Source of the DNA: Hominimerdicola alba 8
GTDB taxonomy: Bacteria; Bacillota; Clostridia; Oscillospirales; Ruminococcaceae
Reading direction: 5' to 3'
NCBI RefSeq assembly: GCF_000178155.2
Contig: NZ_ADKM02000134.1
Span: 1 to 64,000, forward strand
DNA length: 64,000 nt
Made by a program: the position numbers and the translations under genes. Under the pieces are notes generated by a model. It ran no database searches and was not told the origin of the DNA. It saw nothing but the letters and a program-made list of their open reading frames with translations. Of this stretch, positions 10,101 to 18,876 are shown one piece after another. The stretch's first letter is position 1, and each line of letters opens with the position of its first letter.

Positions 10101-12812
10101 AGTCATAGTACAGCCGTTGATATTAGTTGCGCTCTTAGCCGATATCGTGAAAGTTTTCGAGATAGTTCCTGTGTACTTGCCCTTGCCTGTAGCGGTAACG
10201 GTAGCAGTGCCGACATTAGTATTGTTGGAATATGAAAGTGTATAATCTGTACCATTCACAAGAGTCGTACTGCCGTTCTTGACAGTGACAGTCGGCTGTA
10301 TAGCCGAACCTGTGTAAGTGAAACTGCTCGAAGAGAGCGTCATGGTACAGCCGCTTATCTTCTTTGCGGTTATGGTGAATGTCTTAGATGTAGAACCGCT
10401 GTATTTGCCCTTGCCTGTGATGGTCACAGTCGCGGTGCCGATGTTTGTGTTGCTGGAATATGAAACCGAGTAATCTGTACCGTTCACAAGAGTCGTACTG
10501 CCGTTCTTGACAGTGACAGTCGGCTGTATAGCCGAACCTGTGTACTCAAATGAAGTTCCGCTGAGTGTGACTGTGCAGCTGCTTATGCTGTTAGCAGTTA
10601 TGGTGAATGTTTTGGATACAGTCCCCGTGTACTTGCCCTTGCCCGTAGCGGTAACAGTAGCAGTGCCGACATTATTATTGTTGGAATATGAAAGTGTGTA
10701 ATCTGTACCGTTAACAAGAGTGGTACTGCCGTTCTTGATGGTCACAGTCGGCTGTATAGCCGAGCCTGTGTAGGTGAAACTGCTCGAAGAGAGCGTCATG
10801 GTACAGCCGCTTATCTTCTTTGCGGTTATGGTGAAAGTTTTTGAAGTTGAACCGCTGTACATGCCCTTGCCTGTGATGGTCACAGTCGCGGTGCCGATGT
10901 TTGTGTTGTTGGAATATGAAACCGAGTAATTGGTGCCGTTAACAAGAGTCGTACTGCCGTTCTTGACAGTGACAGTCGGCTGTATAGCCGAACCTGTGTA
11001 CTCAAACGAAGTTCCGCTGAGTGTGACTGTGCAATTGCTGATGGGTGTCAGCGTGCCGAAAGTCAGCAGGTTAACAAGGTTGCCCGAATACTTGTTTGTG
11101 CCGTTGGAGTCAAGCGCCGCAGTGCCCTTGCCTACTATCTTTATGTATTTGAATTTCAGGTCGTTGTAGAACGCGCTTGCCTGAATATTCGTGCAGCTTG
11201 CGGGGAAACACAGCGTTTCCGCCTCGACAGCGGCACCGATAGGGGAGAGGGTCTGTAGTGCGGTGCAGCCCTTAAAAGCCGTTCCGCTGACTGCCTTTAT
11301 GTTGCCCACAGTCACCGCAGTTATGCCCGTATCGCCCTGAAAACAGCCTACAGGTATGCACTCAACGCCCGATGGCAGGTTTATCTTGTTTTTGTAACTT
11401 GACCACGAACTTGCTGCTTTGGTCATATCTGCTCTTGGATATATGGCGAGCTTTGTGCAGCCCGCAAAAGTGTTGCCGCTTGAATAGTCATATGCGTCAG
11501 AGGTCGAAGTGTCCTCTGTGCGCTTGTATGTGTATGTTTCAACATTATCGGTAAAAACGGTATTACCGTCTAGGTATTTCAGGTCGTCCGAAACCACCAG
11601 CTTTTCCAGCGAAGTGCAGTTCTGAAAAGCGTTTGAAGCTATGGTCGTGCAGGCTGCGGGCAGTGTCACAGCGGTCAGACTGCTGCAGTTGATGAATGCT
11701 GACGAACCTATCACAGCGCAGTTGGAATTTGATGCTGTTTCGTTTCCGAACCAGACAGTGTTCAGACCTGTACAGCCGTTGAAAGTGTAGTTTGGCAGCT
11801 GCTTTATATTTGATGGTATGGTCATGTTTTTCAGTGATGTGCAGCCGTTGAACAGTTTTACGCCCATGTAGCCCAGTCCGTTCGGCAGCGAATTGTTAGA
11901 AGTGTTGCCGTCAACTATCATCTGTGTCAGGGCGACATCGTCCTGAAAAGCGCCTGTATTTATGCTCTTGACCTTTGTACCTTTGCCGAAATCGATAGTC
12001 TTGAGAACTTTGTCGTTCCAGAAAGCCTCCTGACCTATCAGCGAAATGTTTGAATTGTCAGCAAACTTTACACTTGTCAGCGCATTGCAGCTCATAAAAG
12101 CACGCTGACCGATACTTGTCAGCGATGCAGGCAGCGAGAGTGTCGTCAGCGAATTGCAGCCGCCGAAAGCTGTGCTCCCGATAGTAGTGGTCTTTCCGTT
12201 GAAATCTATGCTCTTGATGCCCGAACCTGCGAATGCGCCGTCATCAATGTTTGTGACATTGTTCAGCTGCAATACGCCCGAAGTGCTGCCCACAAATACG
12301 GAGCAGTTTGCAAAAGCCATCTTTCCGATGCTGGTTATGCTGCTGCCGAAAGTTGCATATTTCAGTTTCGCACATGCAGAGAACATGCTTGTGCCGACCT
12401 CGTTTATGAAACCGTCATTGAAAGTAACGCTCTCAAGGTTTTTCACCGTTGTGCTGAAATAAGTCGATGAAGGCGGATTAAGTATTACCTTGCACTTGCT
12501 CAGGTCAACAGAAGAATCCTTTGCTTTCAGGCTGTTGAACAATTCTGTCTTGTAGCCCGAAAAGTTGAAACTGATTGAAGTCGCAGATGTACTGCTGCTG
12601 AAATATGAAGATGTCGGTACGAGCAGTATCGTCATCTTGGTCGTATCAAGTGTTGCTGTCAGCAGTCTGTCGTTTGAATAGACCGTGTAAGTTGCCGCCT
12701 GTGCGGTTATCGGTGCCGCCAGCGGCAGAAACTCCGCGATCTCAGGCACAGGTGCCGCAGCAAAAGTCATCAGCAGTGCCGCGATGCCTGCCGCTATCCT
12801 CTTTTTCATCAT
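7146..12812 (-). CDS. Giant secreted protein: BspA-type LRRs, 16 Ig-like repeats, C-terminal dockerin
   Basis: 1888 residues from the ATG at 12812, chosen because AAGGGGT lies upstream and a signal peptide starts there (MMKKRIAAGIAALLMTFAA). Residues about 60-580 are BspA-type leucine-rich repeats (units such as IGSSAFINCSSLTAVTLP). About 590-1810 are 16 tandem Ig-like repeats of about 75 residues, each with YTGSAIQPTV, NGTDY and GTATVTATGKGKY. Residues 1826-1888 form a type I-like dockerin: two copies of D-x-N-x-D-G-K with VTDVAKLAAH and KGIK, the two halves nearly identical. The dockerin predicts docking to a cohesin; LRR and Ig stalks suggest binding of a surface or host/plant ligand. No catalytic domain is visible. 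Transcribed from its own promoter at 12874-12902, away from the cellulases' operator. Function as adhesin or scaffold partner is inference. Confidence 0.9.
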   Translation of the reverse strand: MMKKRIAAGIAALLMTFAAAPVPEIAEFLPLAAPITAQAATYTVYSNDRLLTATLDTTKMTILLVPTSSYFSSSTSATSISFNFSGYKTELFNSLKAKDSSVDLSKCKVILNPPSSTYFSTTVKNLESVTFNDGFINEVGTSMFSACAKLKYATFGSSITSIGKMAFANCSVFVGSTSGVLQLNNVTNIDDGAFAGSGIKSIDFNGKTTTIGSTAFGGCNSLTTLSLPASLTSIGQRAFMSCNALTSVKFADNSNISLIGQEAFWNDKVLKTIDFGKGTKVKSINTGAFQDDVALTQMIVDGNTSNNSLPNGLGYMGVKLFNGCTSLKNMTIPSNIKQLPNYTFNGCTGLNTVWFGNETASNSNCAVIGSSAFINCSSLTAVTLPAACTTIASNAFQNCTSLEKLVVSDDLKYLDGNTVFTDNVETYTYKRTEDTSTSDAYDYSSGNTFAGCTKLAIYPRADMTKAASSWSSYKNKINLPSGVECIPVGCFQGDTGITAVTVGNIKAVSGTAFKGCTALQTLSPIGAAVEAETLCFPASCTNIQASAFYNDLKFKYIKIVGKGTAALDSNGTNKYSGNLVNLLTFGTLTPISNCTVTLSGTSFEYTGSAIQPTVTVKNGSTTLVNGTNYSVSYSNNTNIGTATVTITGKGMYSGSTSKTFTITAKKISGCTMTLSSSSFTYTGSAIQPTVTIKNGSTTLVNGTDYTLSYSNNNNVGTATVTATGKGKYTGTVSKTFTITANSISSCTVTLSGTSFEYTGSAIQPTVTVKNGSTTLVNGTDYSVSYSSNTNIGTATVTITGKGKYSGSTSKTFTITAKKISGCTMTLSSSSFTYTGSAIQPTVTVKNGSTTLVNGTDYTLSYSNNTNVGTATVTATGKGKYTGTISKTFTISAKSATNINGCTMTLSGTSFEYTGSAIQPTVTVKNGSTTLVNGTDYTLSYSNNTNIGTATVTATGKGNYTGTISKTFTITAKKINDCTMTLSATSFDYTGSAIQPTVTIKNGSTTLVNGTDYTLSYSNNTNVGTATVTATGKGKYTGTISKTFTISAKSATNINGCTMTLSGTSFEYTGSAIQPTVTIKNGSTTLVNGTDYSVSYSNNTNIGTATVTIKGKGNYTGTISKTFTITAKKISDCTMTLSATSFDYTGSAIQPTVTIKNGSTTLVNGTDYTLSYSNNTNIGTATVTATGKGKYTGTISKTFTIGMKNIDTCTMTLSATSFTYTGSAIQPTVTIKNGSTTLVNGTDYTLSYSNNIKAGTATVTASGKGKYGGSLSKTFTISAKKISSCTISLNASSFKYTGYAIQPTVTLKDGNTTLVNGTDYTLTFSNNIGVGVATVVASGKGNYSGSISKTFTIGSNSISDCTMTISPTSFDYTGYAIQPTVTIKNGSTTLVNGTDYTLSYSNNTKVGTATVTAAGKGIYSGTVSKTYTIKAKDINSCTMTLSASSFDYTGSQIKPDVTIKFGSSTLVNGTDYTLSYSNNINAGTAKVVATGKGNFSGSITKEFTIGLRNLGSCTMTMQAASFEYTGSQIKPDVTIKDGSTTLVSGTDYTLSYQNNTNIGTATVTATGKGKYGGTLSKTFIIKSASVAGITMTLPNDTFAYTGSAIEPEVVIKKGDVTLVNGTDYTLSYQNNTEVGTATVIATGMGRYSGTLTENFYITVRDISELTMSFSESTIEYTGTEIRPDVTITNGSETLIYGVDYTISFSNNVNIGTAFVTAEGMGRYSGKLQKSFLITVKNLERCSISIASEDYKYTGVAVEPEVTVMNGDTVLTEGVDYIVSYYNNMGVGKGKITVKGKGVYNGTVSLEFGIAEGEQGGDGSNEHQQSMLGDINGDGKINVTDVAKLAAHIKGIKQIADDRFIAADINGDGKLNVTDVAKLAAHVKGIKFLK
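7385..11060 (-). repeat. Tandem Ig-like repeat array inside the dockerin gene
   Basis: Sixteen in-frame units of about 225-234 bp. Units 1-9 in protein order (DNA right to left) are very similar, with alternating sub-types (FEY then FTY or FDY) that give a two-unit higher-order period. Units 10-16 are progressively diverged towards the dockerin. This pattern fits recent expansion of the N-terminal part by unequal exchange. Confidence 0.85.
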
Positions 12813-12873
12813 GGTCGATACCCCTTTTCCTAAATGTTTGAATACCCTAAAATAAATCAAATTTCCACATTAT

Positions 12874-12902
12874 ATTATAACATATTTTCATAAAATTTTC
12901 AA
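12874..12902 (-). promoter_or_regulatory. Promoter of the dockerin gene
   Basis: Minus strand -35 TTGAAA (12902-12897), 17-base spacer, -10 TATAAT (12879-12874), about 62 bases upstream of the start codon. No AAAACGTTT operator is present, unlike the cellulase genes. Confidence 0.6.
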
Positions 12903-13377
12903 CTCAAAAAATCTTTTCGCTGTGGTAAGAAAACAAAAATTGTCAGTTCACACAATTTGCCTTGTTTTTTTGCGTTTCGGCAGACCGCCTGCATTCGGCT
13001 GATATTTCATATTTTACGCAATTTGCAAAAGTTTTTGTAAATTATGCCAAAGCCTTTTTCTGTTACAAAAAACATTTCCTATATAAAAGTCTGCATGTCT
13101 GCCTTTGATGCTCTTTCGTATGTCATAATGCACGAATATCACCGCAATATTTCGTTGCTGTGACAGGTGTTTAATGCCGCTTGTGCGGTGGAACTGCCGC
13201 GCAGGATATATTATATGTATGTGACAGATGCAGAAAGAAAAAACGATGGACCCATGCGGGTCTGTGGTGCATTCGGGAAAATTCCCCTCCGTTGTTCGGG
13301 AGATACGGTGCGGGAATATCTTAAATGACAGGCACATATCCCGCTGATCGCGAGTAGTATAGTGCGGGGGTGGTAAC
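12903..13377. other. Intergenic region between divergent genes
   Basis: About 475 bases between the dockerin gene promoter and yunB. The left part is AT-rich, the right part GC-rich. Short open frames on both strands here lack ribosome sites and recognisable sequence. No RNA gene or repeat was identified. Confidence 0.5.
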
Positions 13378-14001
13378 GTGAGCCGCAGACGCGCATCAAA
13401 AAAGTGCAGGGCATCATACATCATACTTGCTGTCATAGTGGTCATTGTGGTGACAGTGACCTGTATGGCGCATGAACTCAACGAACATCTGGCAGAGATA
13501 ACCGAGTATCGCGGCAGAAAAGCCGCCACAGAGGTGCTTACCGCCGCAGTTGAAAGGACTATGGCGCGCTGCGGCGATACTCAGCTTTACAGGCTGGGCT
13601 ACGATGACAGCGGGCAAGTCATATCGGCGCGGCTGGATGTAAATGCCGCCAATCGCCTGAAAAATATCCTCACCGAAGAGGTCGGGCGCGGTATTGATAA
13701 GCTGGGCGAAGACGGCATCTCAATACCGTTCGGTACACTTCTGGGCGTGCCGTTTTTTACAAGCAAGGGCGCGGCTTTTGAACTGGGCGTCCAACAGCTT
13801 GGCGCGGTCACAGGTGACTTCTCTTCGACTCTTGAAAGCGCGGGCATCAACCAGACACGGCTGACGGTCATGATAACTGTAACGGTGGAGATACGCGCGA
13901 TCCTGCCCGATGGTCACACAGATATAACCGCGCAGGAAGAGTATGTCATAAACGACTGCATGATCGTAGGTGATATCCCCGAAACATACATGATGCACTG
14001 A
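13378..14001 (+). CDS. yunB: YunB-like sporulation protein
   Basis: 207 residues from a GTG start with GGGGGTGG upstream. A basic N-terminus (SRRRASKK) is followed by one membrane segment (about 12-29) and an extracytoplasmic domain containing YDDSGQVISARLDVNAANRL and IPFGTLLGVPFF, the signature of the YunB family. In Bacillus yunB is a mother-cell sporulation gene whose loss impairs spore formation. The length matches a somewhat short family member. It stands alone between the dockerin gene and ligA. R. albus is described as non-spore-forming, so the gene may be a remnant or serve another envelope function. Confidence 0.8.
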   Translation: MSRRRASKKCRASYIILAVIVVIVVTVTCMAHELNEHLAEITEYRGRKAATEVLTAAVERTMARCGDTQLYRLGYDDSGQVISARLDVNAANRLKNILTEEVGRGIDKLGEDGISIPFGTLLGVPFFTSKGAAFELGVQQLGAVTGDFSSTLESAGINQTRLTVMITVTVEIRAILPDGHTDITAQEEYVINDCMIVGDIPETYMMH

Positions 14002-14026
14002 AAATTTAACTGTACAAAAAATAGCC

Positions 14027-14055
14027 TTGTAATTATCGCGCAGATGTGGTATAAT
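14027..14055 (+). promoter_or_regulatory. ligA promoter with extended -10
   Basis: TTGTAA (14027-14032), 17-base spacer, TATAAT (14050-14055) preceded by TG one base upstream (TGGTATAAT). It lies 32 bases before the ligA start. Confidence 0.7.
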
Positions 14056-14057
14056 AA

Positions 14058-16067
<2,010 letters not shown>

Positions 16068-16079
16068 AAGCATAAACAA

Positions 16080-16116
16080 AGACCCGAAGCCGTGAATGAC
16101 TTCGGGTCTGATTTTT
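16080..16116. terminator. Bidirectional terminator between ligA and the DUF815 gene
   Basis: GACCCGAAG (16081-16089) pairs with CTTCGGGTC (16100-16108), followed on the plus strand by TGATTTTTT and on the minus strand by TTTGTTTA. It separates two convergent genes. Confidence 0.85.
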
Positions 16117-16120
16117 TGTA

Positions 16121-17314
16121 CTATTCTTCTGTGCCCTTGATGTATTCGACAAACTGCTTTGCCACTCTGGGAGAGCGCCCGCCCTTGCCCAGCGCGAACT
16201 GTTCCGCCCTGAGTTCAAGTTCTTCGCGGGCGGTCTTCAGCTGATACTGGTCAGCCAGCTTGTCCACCAGATCGAGATACAGCTTTTTGTCGGGTTTCTG
16301 GAACGTTACAGTCAGTCCGAAACGGTCGGACAGCGACAAAAGTTCCTGCATGGTGTCTTTAAAATGTATCTCGTCGCCCTTGCGTGCCGTGAAAGTTTCC
16401 CTTACCAGATGGCGGCGGTTCGAGGTCGCATATATCACCAGATTTGATGCCGTCGAAGCCACACTGCCTTCCAGAATTGCTTTCAGCGCCGCATAGTCGT
16501 TGTCGTCCTCCGTGAATGACAGGTCGTCTATGAAAATGATGAATTTCAGCGGGTTGCGGCTTATCGCTTCAACGATGTTCGGTATCTCGTGCAATTGCTT
16601 CTTTTTAAGTTCGATGAGCCTCAGACCCTCACAGGCGTACTCGTTGGCTATCGCCTTTACCGTTGAGGATTTGCCTGTGCCGCAGTCGCCGTACAGCAGT
16701 ACATTGTTGGCAGGTTTGCCCGCCAGCAGAGCCTTAGTGTTCGCTATCACCTGACTGCGCTCCTCCTCATAGTTGTGCAGTTGTGAGAGCCTTATGGGGT
16801 CGGGGTATTCCACAGGTGTCAGCACACCGTCCTTGATGACGAATATGTGGAACTTCGAGTAAACGCCGTAGCCTACCTTATTTATAGCATGTACCCTCTC
16901 GGCATATACCTGCGAAAGGTCCTGCGGGCTGACCTTGTATTCCGGCAGAAAACCGTCATAGCTTATGCGCCTGATAAATTCGTCACAGGGTATGGCAGAC
17001 AGTTCATCGAGAAAAGCCAGTTCGCTTGCAAGACAAGCCTCCAGCATCGTACCTGTGGGCTTGCCCTCGCCCTTTTTCAGCAGATAAAGGTTCTCGTCCT
17101 CCAGCATTATCTTCTTGATGTATTCGGTCAGGTCATCGCTGTAGTTATAAAGTTCTGCACACATGTCGCAGTACCATTCCACCGCCATATCGGTGTTTTT
17201 CTCTTCAATGCAGAGCATTGTCTGCATCATGCTTTCGATAACATTGTCCTCCCGCAGTTTTCTGAATACCACCAGACTGCGCACCTGCGTCAGTAAACGC
17301 TTAAAGTCTGTCAT
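16121..17314 (-). CDS. DUF815-family AAA ATPase
   Basis: 397 residues. The ATG at 17314 is preferred because GGAGG lies eight bases upstream; the ATG five codons earlier overlaps that site. An N-terminal helical region of about 190 residues precedes a AAA-type P-loop domain with Walker A GDCGTGKSS, Walker B FIIFIDDLSF and a sensor-like YATSNRRHLV. This combination is the DUF815 family, widespread in Firmicutes and of unknown cellular role. The C-terminus (GGRSPRVAKQFVEYI) is also typical. It lies downstream of a 135-bp repeat array and two small genes on the same strand; whether they are co-transcribed is unclear. Confidence 0.85.
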   Translation of the reverse strand: MTDFKRLLTQVRSLVVFRKLREDNVIESMMQTMLCIEEKNTDMAVEWYCDMCAELYNYSDDLTEYIKKIMLEDENLYLLKKGEGKPTGTMLEACLASELAFLDELSAIPCDEFIRRISYDGFLPEYKVSPQDLSQVYAERVHAINKVGYGVYSKFHIFVIKDGVLTPVEYPDPIRLSQLHNYEEERSQVIANTKALLAGKPANNVLLYGDCGTGKSSTVKAIANEYACEGLRLIELKKKQLHEIPNIVEAISRNPLKFIIFIDDLSFTEDDNDYAALKAILEGSVASTASNLVIYATSNRRHLVRETFTARKGDEIHFKDTMQELLSLSDRFGLTVTFQKPDKKLYLDLVDKLADQYQLKTAREELELRAEQFALGKGGRSPRVAKQFVEYIKGTEE

Positions 17315-17350
17315 TTTATTTTCCTCCATTTTATCTTGAACAGTATTTTT

Positions 17351-17890
17351 ACCGGAACAGTCCGTTTTTTATCTCCGATAGTATTTTATCCTGCCGATGC
17401 ACTGCATCAGACAGCAAGCCGCCGGTTTTGAACGATATTTGTCAGTTCTCGTTCTCAGCGACAGTCTTTCAGACATCGCTTTATCACCAGAACAGTCCGT
17501 TTTTTATCTCCGATAGTATTTTATCCTGCCGATGCACTGCATCAGACAGCAAGCTGCCGGTTTTGAACGATATTTGTCAGTTCCCGTTCTCAGCGACAGT
17601 CTTTCAGACATCGCTTTATCACAGGAACAGTCCGTTTTTTATCTCCGATAGTGTTTTATCCTGCCGATGCACTGCATCAGACAGCAAGCCGCCGGTTTTG
17701 AACGGTATTTGTCAGTTCCCGTTCTCAGTGACAGTCTTTCAGACATCGCTTTATCACCGGAACAGTCCGTTTTTTATCTCCGATAGTATTTTATCCTGCC
17801 GCTGTTCCGCATCGGACGGTGAAGCGGCAGTCCTGAACGCTGTTTATCGGCTCTCACTTTCGGTGACAGTCTTGCGGACGGGCTTTATCA
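17351..17890. repeat. 135-bp tandem repeat, four units
   Basis: Units start at about 17351, 17486, 17621 and 17756, spaced exactly 135 bases by the CAGTCCG marker (17358, 17493, 17628, 17763, and 17897 inside the neighbouring gene). The first three units are almost identical; the fourth, next to the gene, is diverged. Each unit begins with the complement of the last codons and stop of the minus-strand gene at 17888 (EIKNGLFR then stop). Since 135 is a multiple of three, an open frame runs through the array on the plus strand; it has only a TTG start without a ribosome site and is not called. No spacer-like variation, so not CRISPR. Confidence 0.85.
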
Positions 17891-18259
17891 CCGGAACAGT
17901 CCGTTTTTTATCTCAGCTATCTCATAGCCGCCGTTTCGCAGGAGTTCATACCCGTTAACCGTACAGGTCTTTCGGCTGACAAAAGCGCCATCGCCCAGCA
18001 GTGACAGCACCAAAGCTGCGCCGCTCGGTCTGTCGGTCATCAGGCTGACTTCCTCGCCGCCTTTCACAGCCCTTATCACTTCGGGAAAGCTGTCATCTCC
18101 GTCATCGCCCCCGCGCGGAAAATGCACTTCGACAACGGCAGTTTTATCTTTTTCGGGCGATAGTTTCATGCTTATCCCGCCGTTAAAGCAGATAAGGCAG
18201 ACATACCTCCCACCGCCGACAGTCAGCACGCGGGTCTTTTTCTTCACAGCACCACCCAC
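17888..18259 (-). CDS. Small protein of unknown function
   Basis: Up to 123 residues; the start is uncertain (GTG at 18259, or the in-frame GTG four codons later). It overlaps the end of the upstream gene by 16 bases, suggesting translational coupling. Visible features: a basic start, a central acidic stretch (RGGDDGDDSFPE) and a C-terminus YEIAEIKNGLFR. I do not recognise a domain. The 3' end has been copied into the adjacent 135-bp tandem array. A link to the DUF815 ATPase downstream is possible but unsupported. Confidence 0.6.
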   Translation of the reverse strand: MGGAVKKKTRVLTVGGGRYVCLICFNGGISMKLSPEKDKTAVVEVHFPRGGDDGDDSFPEVIRAVKGGEEVSLMTDRPSGAALVLSLLGDGAFVSRKTCTVNGYELLRNGGYEIAEIKNGLFR

Positions 18260-18519
18260 TTCTCACCGACAGCCGACCTTTCAGCCGACTGTCCGCGTCC
18301 AAGCACCGCCATTGCACCAACGGTATTATCAAGTTTATAAATATAGCGGAGCGATACCAGCCGCGCATCTTCCTCACAGTGTTGACCGCCGCATAAAAAC
18401 TGCCAATAGCCGTCATCATCATGGGAAACATAAAGTATCTGCCGCCCGCCGTCAGTCACATGACAGCAGGTGAACACAGCAGTGTCCTGCGGGTCATCAA
18501 ACGGAAAGATATCTGCCAT
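18244..18519 (-). CDS. Conserved small protein of unknown function
   Basis: 91 residues from an ATG at 18519 with AGGTGG upstream. The sequence ILYVSHDDDGYWQFLCGG followed by H-x-EEDAR and a later Trp-rich tail looks like a family of short cytosolic proteins often seen in Firmicutes genomes, for which I know no function. Start of a two-gene unit with the gene at 17888-18259. No membrane segment or signal peptide. Confidence 0.65.
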   Translation of the reverse strand: MADIFPFDDPQDTAVFTCCHVTDGGRQILYVSHDDDGYWQFLCGGQHCEEDARLVSLRYIYKLDNTVGAMAVLGRGQSAERSAVGEKWVVL

Positions 18520-18648
18520 ATAAACACCACCTGCTTACATTATATAACATTTTTGTCTATAAGTCAACAGTGACTATCCGCAGTCTGTGCGGCTCTGAAA
18601 ACACCTGAAAAGACAGTTCTGAAAAACAGATATAATGTTTGATGTGGT

Positions 18649-18758
18649 TTTCCCGCTGACACACCACAAAAACAGCGGCTATACAGAACTTAAGGTTCTT
18701 GGCGTATATTTTTCCCCCGCCGCAGGCGGGGGAAAATATGGGGCGCTAAAGGGATAAT
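18649..18758 (-). repeat. Dispersed palindromic element, family A, copy 2
   Basis: Opposite orientation to copy 1: begins TTCCCGCTGACACACCAC and ends CGCTAAAGGGATAA. The GAACTTAAGGTTCTTGGCGTAT core is conserved, but the remaining interior is replaced by a near-perfect GC-rich hairpin (CCCCCGCC at 18714-18721, GGCGGGGG at 18725-18732). It lies in the leader region between the divergent small-gene unit and purL, ahead of the purL promoter. The rest of this 357-base gap shows nothing else. Confidence 0.8.
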
Positions 18759-18781
18759 CATAATGTTTAATAATTAAGTCA

Positions 18782-18811
18782 TTGACAAGCACCCCCAAGA
18801 TGTAGTATAAT
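18782..18811 (+). promoter_or_regulatory. purL promoter
   Basis: TTGACA (18782-18787), 18-base spacer, TATAAT (18806-18811). The leader is only about 60 bases, leaving no room for a purine riboswitch. Confidence 0.75.
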
Positions 18812-18876
18812 ATAGCATATATATGCACATTCTGTAATGCAGGATGTCAAAAATGATCTGTAAAGGAGCTGCTGAT

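Noticed and set aside
8197-11169. Series of similar plus-strand frames opposite the Ig repeats
   Set aside because: They are antisense shadows of one repeated coding unit, have no ribosome sites and share the same junk translation.
17351-17890. Possible CRISPR array
   Set aside because: Units are 135 bp and contiguous with no unique spacers; no cas genes nearby. The same applies to the 100-bp repeats at 27914-28213.
17428-17958. Open frame of 176 codons on the plus strand through the 135-bp array
   Set aside because: It exists only because the repeat length is a multiple of three; the start is a TTG without a ribosome site and the end is antisense to the gene at 17888-18259.
18812-18876. 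Purine riboswitch before purL
   Set aside because: The leader is too short and lacks the conserved purine aptamer junction sequences.
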